NCBI GenBank assembly: GCA_040882225.1
Contig: JBBEBR010000007.1
Coordinates: 1-64,000, forward strand
Source of the DNA: Gracilimonas sp040882225
Lineage (GTDB): Bacteria > Bacteroidota > Rhodothermia > Balneolales > Balneolaceae
Direction: 5' to 3'
DNA length: 64,000 nucleotides
Made by a program: the position numbers and the translations under genes. Within the stretch, counting starts at the first letter, position 1. Every line of letters begins with the position of its first letter. The notes beneath the pieces were generated by a model, which worked only from the letters and a program-made list of their open reading frames with translations, made no database searches and had not been told where the DNA came from. Of this stretch, positions 25,205 to 33,923 are shown in pieces.

Positions 25205-26019
25205 AAGAAGAATAGTAAATCGAGGCCGGGGCTAAAGCCGAGATAAGAATGTTTCTGCATGGCAAAATTTACTTCCCAAAGTGCTTTACCGTAGCCGAGG
25301 CCAAAAGCATAGGTAACGGGCGCTGTGGTTATTCCAATCCGGCCTTTCAAATCTTCAATCACTTTTACCTGAAGGCCTCCCCGGTAGGAAACTGCGAACT
25401 GAACATCCTTCACCACATCCATCGTAAATAATGCGAGTTCGTTCAGGTTGTACGAAAAACCAATGGCTAATTCACGGGCTAAGTCTTCATCGATTCCGCT
25501 GTATTTTGGCTGATTTACGTTTGTGGTTCTTGCGCCAATCCAAAGCTCAGGTGTGATTTCCGCGGCGATTCCCGCATCAATCCCGATTGCTCCGCCCGCA
25601 CCGTAATCTGCACCAAAAGAAATATGGTTGTAGTTGAATGCAGCTCCGAAGTGCAGGTTTCTCCATCCATTTTTGTACCCGATTTTGATTCGCGTCTCAT
25701 TAAAAAGGTTGTCTCCATAGCGATGAAAACCGACTGAACCCACGCCAAAATTTGTTGGAATACTTCCGAAAGCCGACATATCGGTTAGTTCAGCAAAACC
25801 ATAATTTCGAAGGCCGTAAAAGCCAATGGAAAGTTGTTCGTTATTGGCAAGGGCAGGATTGGAGAAAAGAGCCCATTCATAATTTGGTAAAGCTGAAGTA
25901 GCCTGGCCCAAGCCTAAAGCTCTCGCACCCATTGTTAACTGGCTGAAACCAATTGAAGGAATAAACAGCAAAAATATCCCGAAAGAAATTTTATATAGAA
26001 TGCTTCGTATTCGTATCAT
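25201..26019 (-). CDS. PorV/PorQ-like outer-membrane barrel protein
   Basis: A 272-residue protein. Start at ATG 26019 (MIRIRS) gives a good signal peptide ending SIGFSQ; an upstream extension in this frame would run through the divergent gene. The mature start LTMGARALGLGQATSALPNYEWALFSNPA has the PorV/PorQ-family pattern (GARxxGLGxA ... NPA). It is an outer-membrane barrel, possibly a T9SS accessory. It overlaps the helix-hairpin-helix gene, so the two are co-expressed. The divergent gene starts only 24 bases away. Confidence 0.72.
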   Translation of the reverse strand: MIRIRSILYKISFGIFLLFIPSIGFSQLTMGARALGLGQATSALPNYEWALFSNPALANNEQLSIGFYGLRNYGFAELTDMSAFGSIPTNFGVGSVGFHRYGDNLFNETRIKIGYKNGWRNLHFGAAFNYNHISFGADYGAGGAIGIDAGIAAEITPELWIGARTTNVNQPKYSGIDEDLARELAIGFSYNLNELALFTMDVVKDVQFAVSYRGGLQVKVIEDLKGRIGITTAPVTYAFGLGYGKALWEVNFAMQKHSYLGFSPGLDLLFFF

Positions 26020-26043
26020 TAGGAAGCTAATATTTTCAGCAAT

Positions 26044-26970
26044 ATGATATATATCAAACAAAATAAAAAACTTAAAAATATCTGGGGCTTTTTTGCCTTC
26101 GTCTTGGTGTTTTTGCCGCTTTCCCTGCAAGCCCAGGAAATGAATTGTGAGGTAACTATTAATACCCAGCAACTCACGGGATCTTCCTTTGATTATATTG
26201 ACGAACTAAAGCCCGTCCTTGAGAATTATATCAACGAGTTTAAATGGACGGATCAGGATTTTCGGGAAGAAGAGCGCATTGAATGCAAAATTCAGATTGT
26301 GCTGAATAGTGGAAGTCAGGATTTTACTTTTGCAGCCGAAGCCGTTTTCCAGGCGCAACGCCCCATTTATAGTACTAATTCAAAAACCACTTCTATTCTG
26401 CTTAGTGATAATACCTGGCAGTTCAGTTACCCGGAAGGAAGAAGCCTTATCCATGACGAACTCCAATTTGACGCATTAACCGGCTTTGTCGACTTCTTTA
26501 TCTATATGATATTAGGTTATGATTTTGACAGCTTTTCGAATCAGGGTGGGGATCCTTACTTTTCGAAAGCGCAAAATATTCTTAATCTTGCACAAACAAC
26601 TTCTGCCATCGGCTGGACTCGCAACACCAATAATGGAAAAAACCGTTACACGCTGGTAAGCGATATTTCATCTACAAATTATGAACCGCTGCGAACTGCT
26701 TATTACCGATATCACCGGTTAGGGCTCGACCAGTTTGGAAGCAAGCCAGAAGAAGCACGGACAGAAATCCTTGAAGCGCTGAAATCGATTCGTGACAACA
26801 AAAGAAGATCTACCAGTAATTTTCTGTATGATTTATTTTTTGATGCCAAAGCTCGCGAAATCGGAGCCGTTTTTGATGCCGCCGAACCCACGGTAAGACT
26901 GGAAGCCTACAATGTGTTACAGCAAACAGATCAGGGGCATTTATCGGAGTACGAAAGGTTGCAGAATTAA
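26044..26970 (+). CDS. DUF4835/PorD-like exported protein
   Basis: A 308-residue protein with a signal peptide ending LSLQAQ. The region EMNCEVTINTQQLTGSS ... FDYIDELKPVLENYINEFKWTDQDF and the IQIVLNSGSQDF motif match my memory of the DUF4835 family, often annotated as T9SS PorD. It is likely periplasmic or outer-membrane associated. It starts 24 bases from the divergent PorV-like gene, so their promoters must overlap each other's coding or leader sequence. The next genes are about 80 bases on and unrelated. Confidence 0.68.
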   Translation: MIYIKQNKKLKNIWGFFAFVLVFLPLSLQAQEMNCEVTINTQQLTGSSFDYIDELKPVLENYINEFKWTDQDFREEERIECKIQIVLNSGSQDFTFAAEAVFQAQRPIYSTNSKTTSILLSDNTWQFSYPEGRSLIHDELQFDALTGFVDFFIYMILGYDFDSFSNQGGDPYFSKAQNILNLAQTTSAIGWTRNTNNGKNRYTLVSDISSTNYEPLRTAYYRYHRLGLDQFGSKPEEARTEILEALKSIRDNKRRSTSNFLYDLFFDAKAREIGAVFDAAEPTVRLEAYNVLQQTDQGHLSEYERLQN

Positions 26971-27006
26971 AATATTTATGCTTTGGTTTTGTATATTAGC
27001 CGCCCC

Positions 27007-27022
27007 GGAAAAGCGGTTCCAC
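27007..27022. promoter_or_regulatory. Candidate operator upstream of etfB
   Basis: GGAAAAGCGGTTCCAC lies just after a TATATTAG box and 31 bases before the etfB start. Near-identical elements occur in the leaders of an acyl-CoA dehydrogenase (31373-31386) and a thiolase (47408-47423). The GGAA...TTCC part is an inverted repeat. Confidence 0.45.
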
Positions 27023-27052
27023 AATTAAATTTATAACTGGAAATTATAGCAC

Positions 27053-27823
27053 ATGAAATTCTACGTTTGTATAAAAATGGTGCCCGATGTTAACGCGCCA
27101 ATCCAGATAAAAGAAGGAAAATTAATTCAGGATGCAGATCGGATGATCTTAAACGCCTACGATGCTTCCGCGGTTGAAGAAGCCCTGGTTCTTTCCGAAA
27201 AACATGGCGGGGAAGTTGAAGTGGTTTGCATTGGCCCGCAAAAAGCCTCCGAGACCATCCGTAAAGCGTTGGCAATGGGAGCAGATAAAGCAACTCATCT
27301 TCTCACCACCGGGCAGGAGAAATACGATTCCGGCACCTACGCCCGAATTCTCGCTAACTTTTTCAATAATAAGGAATATGATGTGCTTTCTTTGGGCAAA
27401 CAATCTCAGGATACTGATGCCGGTTTAACCGGAAGTATGATTGCTGAGCTTCTGCATCTCCCTTATGCAACAAACGCCGTAGGCCTGGAAATTGAAGGCG
27501 AGAAGCTGATTGTAAAACGTCAGGGCGATTTTGGGCAGGAAATGATCGAACTGCCAACTCCATGTGTGGTTACCTGCTCCAATGACATGAACGAACCAAG
27601 AATTCCGAATTTAAAAGGAATCATGGCTTCCAAAAGAAAACCGCTTGAACAAGTTGAGCTTTCTTCTTTGGGGATGAACGAGAATCAGTTAATTGCCGAT
27701 ACCGCTGTACTTTCTTATTCCGCAAAGCCGGAGCGTCAGGCTGGGCAAAAGTTTGATGGAGAAGCTGACGAAATTGCCCGCCAAGTTGCACAGCTGTTAG
27801 ACACCGAAGCAAACGTACTATAA
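27053..27823 (+). CDS. etfB: Electron transfer flavoprotein beta subunit (FixA)
   Basis: A 256-residue ETF beta/FixA protein of normal length. It opens with KFYVCIKMVPDVNAPI and has the family motifs MILNAYDASAVEEAL, IRKALAMGADKATHL and GLTGSMIAELL, then a C-terminal ANEPR-like MNEPRIPNLKGIM. It forms a heterodimer with the etfA product and shuttles electrons from acyl-CoA dehydrogenases to FixC/FixX and quinone. It is 80 bases upstream of etfA, in one operon. Confidence 0.93.
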   Translation: MKFYVCIKMVPDVNAPIQIKEGKLIQDADRMILNAYDASAVEEALVLSEKHGGEVEVVCIGPQKASETIRKALAMGADKATHLLTTGQEKYDSGTYARILANFFNNKEYDVLSLGKQSQDTDAGLTGSMIAELLHLPYATNAVGLEIEGEKLIVKRQGDFGQEMIELPTPCVVTCSNDMNEPRIPNLKGIMASKRKPLEQVELSSLGMNENQLIADTAVLSYSAKPERQAGQKFDGEADEIARQVAQLLDTEANVL

Positions 27824-27903
27824 AATTATAAAGGGTGAATTTCGATTTTGAACGGTTTGTCTGCATTCAAAATCAAAACATTATTCAAAAATTACTGAAA
27901 TAA

Positions 27904-28878
27904 ATGAGCACTATTTTAACTCACATCGCTATTGCCGACGGCAAAATAAAACGATCTTCTCTGGAAGTTCTTTCTCATTGCAAAAATCTGGCTGACCAAA
28001 ACGGGCATTCTGTAGAAGCTGTTGTAGTAGCCGAAAATGCCTCCAACTATGTGGATGGGATAAAAAAATATGGTGCCTCCAAAATTTATGTAGTTGAAAA
28101 TCCCATCTTCAAAAATCATATCAACACCCCAATTTTGAAAGCTTTGGTTAAGGTGATGGAAATGGCAAAACCTGAGGTATTCGCTTTTGCTTCCACAGAA
28201 AGTACGAAAGACATTTTAGGAGCCTTAGCCGCCAATCAGGGAGCAGCCGTTTTATCCGATGTAGCTTCTTTTGAACTTATTGATGGCGGCATAAAAGGAA
28301 CTCGCCCCGTTATGGCCGCTAAAGTTTTGGCTAACGCAGAGGCTAAAGGTGAAAAGGTGCTGGTTTCTGTTCGTTCGGGTTCTTATGACCTTGCAGAATC
28401 TCCCACCGATGCCGAAGTTGTTTCCGTTGATTTTAACATGGATGAAAACGAGCTCAAAGCTACACTCAGAGAAATTATATCATCCACCGGAGATGCCGTT
28501 GATCTTAACGAAGCTGAAGCCATTGTTGCAGCCGGACGTGGAGTAAAAGACGAAGAAGGCCGCAAGTTGATTTCAGAATTAGCTGATGTCTTGAAAGCCG
28601 GAATCGGAGCCTCCAGAGCATTAACAGAGTCTGGCGTTTATGATCCGAGTTTGCAAATCGGGCAGACAGGGAAAGTGGTTTCTCCTCAGCTTTATATTGC
28701 CGTGGGTATTTCGGGCGCCATTCAGCATGTTGCGGGGATGGCAAACAGCAAGGTAATTGTTGCCATCAATAAAGATGCCGACGCCCCTATTTTTGAAGTT
28801 GCTGATTATGGAATTGTTGGGGATTTGTACAAAATCCTGCCTCCTTTTATTGAAGAACTCAAAAAAATTAAGAATTAA
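27904..28878 (+). CDS. etfA: Electron transfer flavoprotein alpha subunit (FixB)
   Basis: A 324-residue ETF alpha/FixB protein. The C-terminal FAD-binding domain is clear: GRGVKDEEGRKLISELADVL, GASRALTESGVYDPSLQIGQTGKVVSPQLYIAVGISGAIQHVAGM and NKDADAPIFEVADYGIVGDL. Length is standard. It starts 80 bases after etfB and precedes the FixC and FixX genes, so the unit encodes a complete FixABCX-type complex. Confidence 0.94.
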   Translation: MSTILTHIAIADGKIKRSSLEVLSHCKNLADQNGHSVEAVVVAENASNYVDGIKKYGASKIYVVENPIFKNHINTPILKALVKVMEMAKPEVFAFASTESTKDILGALAANQGAAVLSDVASFELIDGGIKGTRPVMAAKVLANAEAKGEKVLVSVRSGSYDLAESPTDAEVVSVDFNMDENELKATLREIISSTGDAVDLNEAEAIVAAGRGVKDEEGRKLISELADVLKAGIGASRALTESGVYDPSLQIGQTGKVVSPQLYIAVGISGAIQHVAGMANSKVIVAINKDADAPIFEVADYGIVGDLYKILPPFIEELKKIKN

Positions 28879-28884
28879 TTCTGG

Positions 28885-28985
28885 ATGTTGAATTATGAAT
28901 TATGAATTCCACCACCTGATGACCAATGTATTAGGTTATAAAGGCTGGATCTAATTTCTCAATACTCAATACTCAATACTAAAAA
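28885..28985 (+). repeat. Short tandem repeats between etfA and fixC
   Basis: GAATTATGAATTATGAATT at about 28888-28905 and three direct copies of CTCAATA at about 28959-28980, in the etfA-fixC gap. A related CATAATTCATAATTC occurs after gcdH near 35153. Simple repeats like these vary between strains. Confidence 0.55.
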
Positions 28986-30311
28986 ATGGATGAAAAATTT
29001 GACTGTATTGTGATTGGTGGCGGCGTTGCCGGACTTGCCGCAGCCATGACTCTGGCTAAAAATAATATGAAGTTTCTGCTTATAGAGCGCGGAGAATTTG
29101 CCGGATCAAAAAATGTATCGGGCGGGGTTTTATGGGGAAGCGATCTTTCCAAACTGGTTCCAAATTACTGGGAAGAAGAAGACGGCGGCTGGGAGCGTTT
29201 CATAAACCACCGGCGGCTCACTTTCATGGATGAACAATCAACATTTTCGCTGGATTTCAAATCCTCTCATTTCAATAAACCTCCCTATTCCGGAGTTGTA
29301 ATCCTCCGTTCCAAATTCGATAATTGGCTTTCGGGAAAAGTACAGGAAGCAATTGATGCAAGCGATTTTGCTATGGATTCTTTCATCGCTACCAATATAA
29401 AGGTAGATGATGTGCTGATGGAAAACGGCAAGGCGGTTGGAATCAAAACCGGGGAAGATGAGTTTCATGCGGATTCGGTAATTATAGCTGAAGGTGTAAA
29501 TAATTTATTAACCCGCCGTGTGGGACTTCAGGATGAATATGTACCCGCAGATCATATGCTAACCGGCATAAAAGAAATTATTCGTTTTGATCAGAAAGTG
29601 CTGGAAGACCGGTTTCAGCTGAATGGGTTGAGCGGAATGTCGAATGAGTTTGTGGGATGGGCTACCGATGGAGTTGAGGGCGGCGGATTTCTATACACGA
29701 ACCGCGATACTATCTCCCTCGGATTGGTTCTCGGTATAAAAGACATGCGGGAAAAAAATAAGAGTCCGCACGATGTTCTGAATCATTTTAAAACTCATCC
29801 GGTTATCGCCGATTGTATCAAGGGTGGTGAAATTGTGGAGTATTCCGCACATGTTGTTTCTTCGGGCGACAAAAGAGCCATGCCTAAAGAACTTTATAAA
29901 GACGGAGTACTTTTAGTCGGAGAGGCCGCCAATCTATTAATGAATGCTGGAAAAGCAATTCAGGGAATGGATTACGCAATGAGATCAGGAATTCTTGCGG
30001 CCGAAACCATCATCAAGGCAAAAGAAAAAAATGATTTCACTTCGGAAACGTTGAAAGAATATCGCGCTGCACTTGATGACAGTTACGTGATGAAAGATAT
30101 CAACAGTTTTCAGGATGCGGTTCACCTTCTTCATACCGATACCATGCAGCAAAAAGTGCCCAATCTGATTTGCGATTTCGGAAGAGAATTCTTCACTATA
30201 AAAAGTGAGGCTACACCAAAGTCTCGACAAATTTTAAAGGGAGCGATAAAGAGACATTCATCGGTTTGGGAACTGGCAAAACTTGGATTTAAAGCAGGAA
30301 AATCTTTATGA
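28986..30311 (+). CDS. fixC: FixC-type ETF-quinone oxidoreductase
   Basis: A 441-residue flavoprotein. The N-terminal FAD Rossmann motif is CIVIGGGVAGLAAAMTLA; FAGSKNVSGGVLWG is the FixC/ETF-QO motif, and GEAANLLMNAGKAIQGMDYAM the C-terminal FAD contact. It accepts electrons from the EtfAB pair and passes them to quinone through the ferredoxin-like FixX. It overlaps fixX by 4 bases (ATGA), so the two are translated together. Context with acyl-CoA dehydrogenases suggests beta-oxidation rather than nitrogen fixation. Confidence 0.9.
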   Translation: MDEKFDCIVIGGGVAGLAAAMTLAKNNMKFLLIERGEFAGSKNVSGGVLWGSDLSKLVPNYWEEEDGGWERFINHRRLTFMDEQSTFSLDFKSSHFNKPPYSGVVILRSKFDNWLSGKVQEAIDASDFAMDSFIATNIKVDDVLMENGKAVGIKTGEDEFHADSVIIAEGVNNLLTRRVGLQDEYVPADHMLTGIKEIIRFDQKVLEDRFQLNGLSGMSNEFVGWATDGVEGGGFLYTNRDTISLGLVLGIKDMREKNKSPHDVLNHFKTHPVIADCIKGGEIVEYSAHVVSSGDKRAMPKELYKDGVLLVGEAANLLMNAGKAIQGMDYAMRSGILAAETIIKAKEKNDFTSETLKEYRAALDDSYVMKDINSFQDAVHLLHTDTMQQKVPNLICDFGREFFTIKSEATPKSRQILKGAIKRHSSVWELAKLGFKAGKSL

Positions 30312-30610
30312 AAAATTTAAGCCTAAGCGAACGCCTCGGCCTGGTGAGCTATAGAAATCAGGCGAAGTCAGAAATCAAACCCCACATAATTGTAGACACT
30401 GATATTTGTAATTCAACGTGCCCTCATTTGTGCACTACCTATGTGTGTCCGGCTAATTGCTACACCGTTGACGAGGCCGGAATTGTACATTTTCAAGTGG
30501 AAGATTGCATTGAGTGCGGAACGTGCATGTATGCCTGTGATCAGGGCGCTGTGGATTGGAATTATCCCGATCCTGAGATAGGCCGTGGTATTACCTGGAA
30601 TTTTGGATAA
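30308..30610 (+). CDS. fixX: FixX ferredoxin-like protein
   Basis: A 100-residue ferredoxin-like protein. It has CPHLCTTYVCPANCY and DCIECGTCMYACDQGAVDWNYP; the C-xx-C-xx-C run binds a [4Fe-4S] cluster, and WNYP is typical of FixX. It is the electron-transfer partner of FixC, encoded with a 4-base overlap. The gene ends right before an intrinsic terminator. Confidence 0.93.
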   Translation: MKNLSLSERLGLVSYRNQAKSEIKPHIIVDTDICNSTCPHLCTTYVCPANCYTVDEAGIVHFQVEDCIECGTCMYACDQGAVDWNYPDPEIGRGITWNFG

Positions 30611-30645
30611 AAAAAAGGGAGCCTCTTTTGAAGCTCCCTTAAATA
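30611..30645 (+). terminator. Intrinsic terminator after fixX
   Basis: AAGGGAGC (30615-30622), loop of 10 bases, GCTCCCTT (30633-30640): eight perfect base pairs starting 1 base after the fixX stop, with A-rich DNA before it. It would also serve the convergent gene. Confidence 0.75.
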
Positions 30646-30676
30646 GAAAGTGAAAGGAATCTCACCTTAATAAATG

Positions 30677-31105
30677 TTAGTCTAATTGAGTGGTAGGTTG
30701 AAGCTCAATTTCGATCTCATTTTCACCTTCGTCTTGCATGTACTGTTGATCTTGTTGTTGCTGATCGGTTTCTGTTTGTGTGGTTTGATCAGTTACTTCA
30801 TGAGTTTCTTCATACGGCTCATAACCTTCGTGGTCAATTTTTATCGTATAAATTCCACCTTCCTGAATGTCACGGATTTCAAATTTACCTTCTTCATCTG
30901 TGGTTTCAGTCATTGCTAACTCTTCAAGCTCTACTTCCACATTTGGAATAGGATCCCCTGTTTCAGCATCGGTAACTGTACCTGTCAGGGTAAGCGCGAT
31001 TGCAGAATCTTGATTGTCTGTTATGGGAAAATTAGTCATGGCGATAGAAGTAAGTCCTACAACTAAAGCGAATACTAATAAATAGTTAATTCTTTTACTT
31101 AACAT
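30677..31105 (-). CDS. Carboxypeptidase-regulatory-like domain protein
   Basis: A 142-residue exported protein. A hydrophobic N-terminal helix (residues 9-25, no clear lipobox) precedes a CarboxypepD_reg-like beta-sandwich (LTGTVTDAETGDPIPNVEVEL, DEEGKFEIRDIQEGGIYTI, GYEPYE). A low-complexity Gln/Glu/Thr-rich tail follows, ending in IELQPTTQ. It is a small surface or periplasmic protein of unknown role. Reads convergently with fixX; the terminator between them probably works for both. Confidence 0.72.
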   Translation of the reverse strand: MLSKRINYLLVFALVVGLTSIAMTNFPITDNQDSAIALTLTGTVTDAETGDPIPNVEVELEELAMTETTDEEGKFEIRDIQEGGIYTIKIDHEGYEPYEETHEVTDQTTQTETDQQQQDQQYMQDEGENEIEIELQPTTQLD

Positions 31106-31418
31106 AATGAATTGCCTCTCTTGATTTATTTTTTATTAAACTGATATTTTCAGCTTAAAAGTATATACCTCAAACTCCTAAACTTGTTCTGCTTTTTAAT
31201 AATTGTTAAGCATTTTTTTTACTCTTTCAGAGAATTTTATCTGAAGTCCAGCACATTTATTCAAGTGCTAAAACATCAACGATAGCAGATGCTTTTGTGT
31301 TAGGTGTTCACCACTTCTAACAAAATTTTAACCACAGTTTAAACGATTTTTAAATTTTAAACCGTTATCTTTGGAAGCGGTTCCACCAAATAATTTTAAT
31401 AAGTTAAAAAATAATAAC
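31106..31418. other. Divergent regulatory region
   Basis: About 310 bases between two divergent genes, with no gene seen. It contains AT-rich stretches, the TATCTTTG box at 31366-31373 and the candidate operator that follows. Confidence 0.6.
31366..31386 (+). promoter_or_regulatory. Bacteroidota-type -7 box plus candidate operator
   Basis: TATCTTTG (31366-31373) fits the TAnnTTTG -7 consensus, though no clear TTTG -33 box is seen. It runs directly into GGAAGCGGTTCCAC (31373-31386), a motif shared with the etfB and thiolase leaders. The GGAA...TTCC palindrome sits where the transcription start should be, consistent with a repressor site. Confidence 0.5.
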
Positions 31419-32591
31419 ATGGATGCAGTTTTAGAAAGAGAGCTTTCTTTTGAACTTACTGAAGACCAAAAAATGATTCGCGACAGCGTTAAAGAATTTG
31501 TAGAGCGTAATGTAGCCCCTACCGTTATGGAACGGGATAACAGCAAAGAATTTCCACATCAAATAGTTAAGCAGTTAGGGGATCTGGGAATGCTCAGCAT
31601 TTACCATGAGGAACAATATGGCGGTAGCGGATTCGATGTTGTAAGCTTTTGCCTCGCTATCGAGGAAATTGCTCGTTGGGATGCTTCTCTTGCACTTACT
31701 GTTGCTTCACATACTTCTCTTGGAACCGGACATATTGCCGTTGCTGGTACTCATGATCAGAAAATGAAATATATGCCGGATCTTGCATCCGGTAAAAAAC
31801 TTGCAGCCTGGTGCCTCACAGAGCCTGGCTCCGGAAGTGACGCTTCTGGAATGAAAACTACCGCCATCAAAAATGATGATCATTATGTAATAAACGGCTC
31901 TAAGATTTTTATTACTCAAGGTTCAGTCGGGGACGTGTATGTAGTGCTTGCAAAAACAGATCCCGATAAAGGAACCAAAGGCATTTCTGCTTTCATCGTA
32001 GAAAGAGAATGGGAAGGAGTAAAACCGGGTCCGGGCATGCATAAACTTGGCATGAATTCATCCGACACAACAGAAGTGGTTTTTGAAAATGTGAAAGTGC
32101 CCGCTGAAAACTTATTAGGCGAAAAAGGACAAGGTTTTGTCGACACGATGAAAGTTTTGGATGGCGGACGTGTGGGAATTGCAGCACTTTCAGTTGGCAT
32201 CGCGCGCGGAGCGTTGGAAGAGTCGCTCAAATATTCTATGGAAAGAAAACAGTTTGGAAACGCCATTGGAAACTTTCAATATATGGAAGGCAAAATGGTG
32301 GATATGGCTACCGAAATTGAAGCGGCCCGGCTGTTGGTTCATCGCGCTGCATGGCTAAAGCAAAATGGTAAGCGCTATACCACTGAAGCATCCATGGCCA
32401 AACTTTTCGCTTCGGAACTGTCGGTTCGCGCATCGCTCGAGGCAATCCAAATTCACGGTGGATATGGCTACATAAAAGAATACCACGTAGAGCGATTTCT
32501 TCGTGATTCTAAATTAATGACCATCGGAGAAGGAACTTCCGAAGTTCAGCGCTTAATAATTGCACGCGAATTGAAAAAAACGCTGGCTTAA
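31419..32591 (+). CDS. Acyl-CoA dehydrogenase (short/medium-chain type)
   Basis: A 390-residue FAD enzyme catalysing the first step of beta-oxidation and giving electrons to ETF. Visible motifs: ACxLTEPGSGSD-type site (AWCLTEPGSGSDASGM), INGSKIFITQG, RKQFGNAIGNFQ, QIHGGYGYIKEYHVERFLRDSK, and the catalytic Glu in IGEGTSEVQRLIIAREL, which is the C-terminal position of short-chain/butyryl enzymes. The ATG at 31419 is chosen over a TTG at 31371 that lies in the promoter. A rho-independent terminator follows. Confidence 0.9.
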   Translation: MDAVLERELSFELTEDQKMIRDSVKEFVERNVAPTVMERDNSKEFPHQIVKQLGDLGMLSIYHEEQYGGSGFDVVSFCLAIEEIARWDASLALTVASHTSLGTGHIAVAGTHDQKMKYMPDLASGKKLAAWCLTEPGSGSDASGMKTTAIKNDDHYVINGSKIFITQGSVGDVYVVLAKTDPDKGTKGISAFIVEREWEGVKPGPGMHKLGMNSSDTTEVVFENVKVPAENLLGEKGQGFVDTMKVLDGGRVGIAALSVGIARGALEESLKYSMERKQFGNAIGNFQYMEGKMVDMATEIEAARLLVHRAAWLKQNGKRYTTEASMAKLFASELSVRASLEAIQIHGGYGYIKEYHVERFLRDSKLMTIGEGTSEVQRLIIARELKKTLA

Positions 32592-32613
32592 AAAATTATT
32601 TCACTCTTATTTG

Positions 32614-32649
32614 AAAAAAGCTTGTAGCATATGTTATAAGCTTTTTTTT
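32614..32649 (+). terminator. Intrinsic terminator
   Basis: AAAAAAGCTTGTA (32614 on), short loop, TATAAGCTTTTTTTT: perfect AAAAAAGCTT/AAGCTTTTTT arms and a U tract, 22 bases after the acyl-CoA dehydrogenase stop. Confidence 0.7.
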
Positions 32650-32703
32650 ATTGAGTTTAATTCTACATATTTCCCTTCTCTTATTAACTAATCTGATTGA
32701 TTC

Positions 32704-33843
32704 ATGAAGGCGACTTTAAAAGTAATGGTGCTATTTTCAATAACTGTTTTCTTTATAAGCTGTAATAATTCTGAGAACAAAGATGATGCTACTCAAGGAA
32801 TGGTAATAAGCAATCCTGAGTATGGCGAGTTTCAGGATTCAGGAAATCCACCCTTTCAATTCACACTTATTGATTCCATCGCGGTAGAAATTCCTGATGA
32901 TTATATCGTATCCGGTTTTTCCTCTTTTCTAACTGATGAAAATGGCGATATGTATTTTATGGATCGGCGGCAGTCAAAACTTATCTCTATTGCGGCAGAC
33001 GGTAAATTTCGATGGATCACAGGCCAAGAAGGCAAAGGACCCGGTGATTTTGAAAATGCTTATAGCATGATAACGGATGGAGAACAGCTGATTATTGGTA
33101 ACATTCAAGGTTCGAGGATGGACAGGTTTAGCTTTAATGGTGAGTTTATCTCAAGCCATACCATGCCTAAAGAAATTTCTTTTTCTAATTACAAGGGTGT
33201 AACAGAAGATGGCAATATTATAGTAACTACCCCAGTTTGGGGCCGTTTTGGGTTAAATGTCTTCATTATAAAAACCAATAAAGATTCCATAGATGTACTC
33301 TCAGAATTTGAACTTGACCAATCTAACGGGCTCGAAGCTGTTGAGGGTGTGAACTCCAGCGCAACCTTATCTATAGTAAACAATCAGATTATTTCTGGAA
33401 GTGTTGGCGGTTATTCCATTAGTATATTTAACCTTGATGGCGAAAACGAAAAAACGATCACCCGGGATTTTGACAAAATTGTACGTCCGGGTGTTTATAG
33501 TTCAGAAGGCTCAAAAAGTATTCGGGGCTTTGGAGGAGTAGATGCACCTAAAGTTTTACCAAACGGATATTTCTTTATAACAGCGCAGTGGCCTGTAAAT
33601 GTATCTGATCCTGATAAATATTTACGAGATTCAATAAATGGAAATGCACCGGAAGTAATTACAAGAAACACGCTCGACTTCTTCAACCCAGATGGTAAAT
33701 TATTGTATTCGCAGGAAGCTGAAGGATATCAGCCTGAAATTGGAGATTTCAGTTATGTAGATGAAAATGGAGTTATTTATGTCACTAAAACCGATCCATC
33801 ACCAATTATTTACAGGTATAAAGTTTCTACTCCAGAAATTTAA
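32704..33843 (+). CDS. 6-bladed beta-propeller lipoprotein
   Basis: A 379-residue lipoprotein. The signal ends in the lipobox FISC with Cys20. The repeats (MYFMDRRQSKLISIAADGKFRW, GKGPGDFENAYSM, DRFSFNGEFI) match the 6-bladed/NHL-like propellers found in Bacteroidota, usually with a KGPGEF-type motif. No catalytic residues are recognisable. It lies alone between two acyl-CoA dehydrogenase genes with its own leader; a binding or sensing role on the cell surface is likely but unproven. Confidence 0.72.
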   Translation: MKATLKVMVLFSITVFFISCNNSENKDDATQGMVISNPEYGEFQDSGNPPFQFTLIDSIAVEIPDDYIVSGFSSFLTDENGDMYFMDRRQSKLISIAADGKFRWITGQEGKGPGDFENAYSMITDGEQLIIGNIQGSRMDRFSFNGEFISSHTMPKEISFSNYKGVTEDGNIIVTTPVWGRFGLNVFIIKTNKDSIDVLSEFELDQSNGLEAVEGVNSSATLSIVNNQIISGSVGGYSISIFNLDGENEKTITRDFDKIVRPGVYSSEGSKSIRGFGGVDAPKVLPNGYFFITAQWPVNVSDPDKYLRDSINGNAPEVITRNTLDFFNPDGKLLYSQEAEGYQPEIGDFSYVDENGVIYVTKTDPSPIIYRYKVSTPEI

Positions 33844-33923
33844 TTTTAGTACATAAATTTTCACACAATCTATTATTTTCTACATTCACTCAACGAAGAA
33901 GAATCTAAAAACCCGCCTAAGCA

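Noticed and set aside
28885..28985. Short repeats after etfA as a CRISPR-like array
   Set aside because: Units are 7 bases, directly adjacent and without spacers; they are simple tandem repeats.
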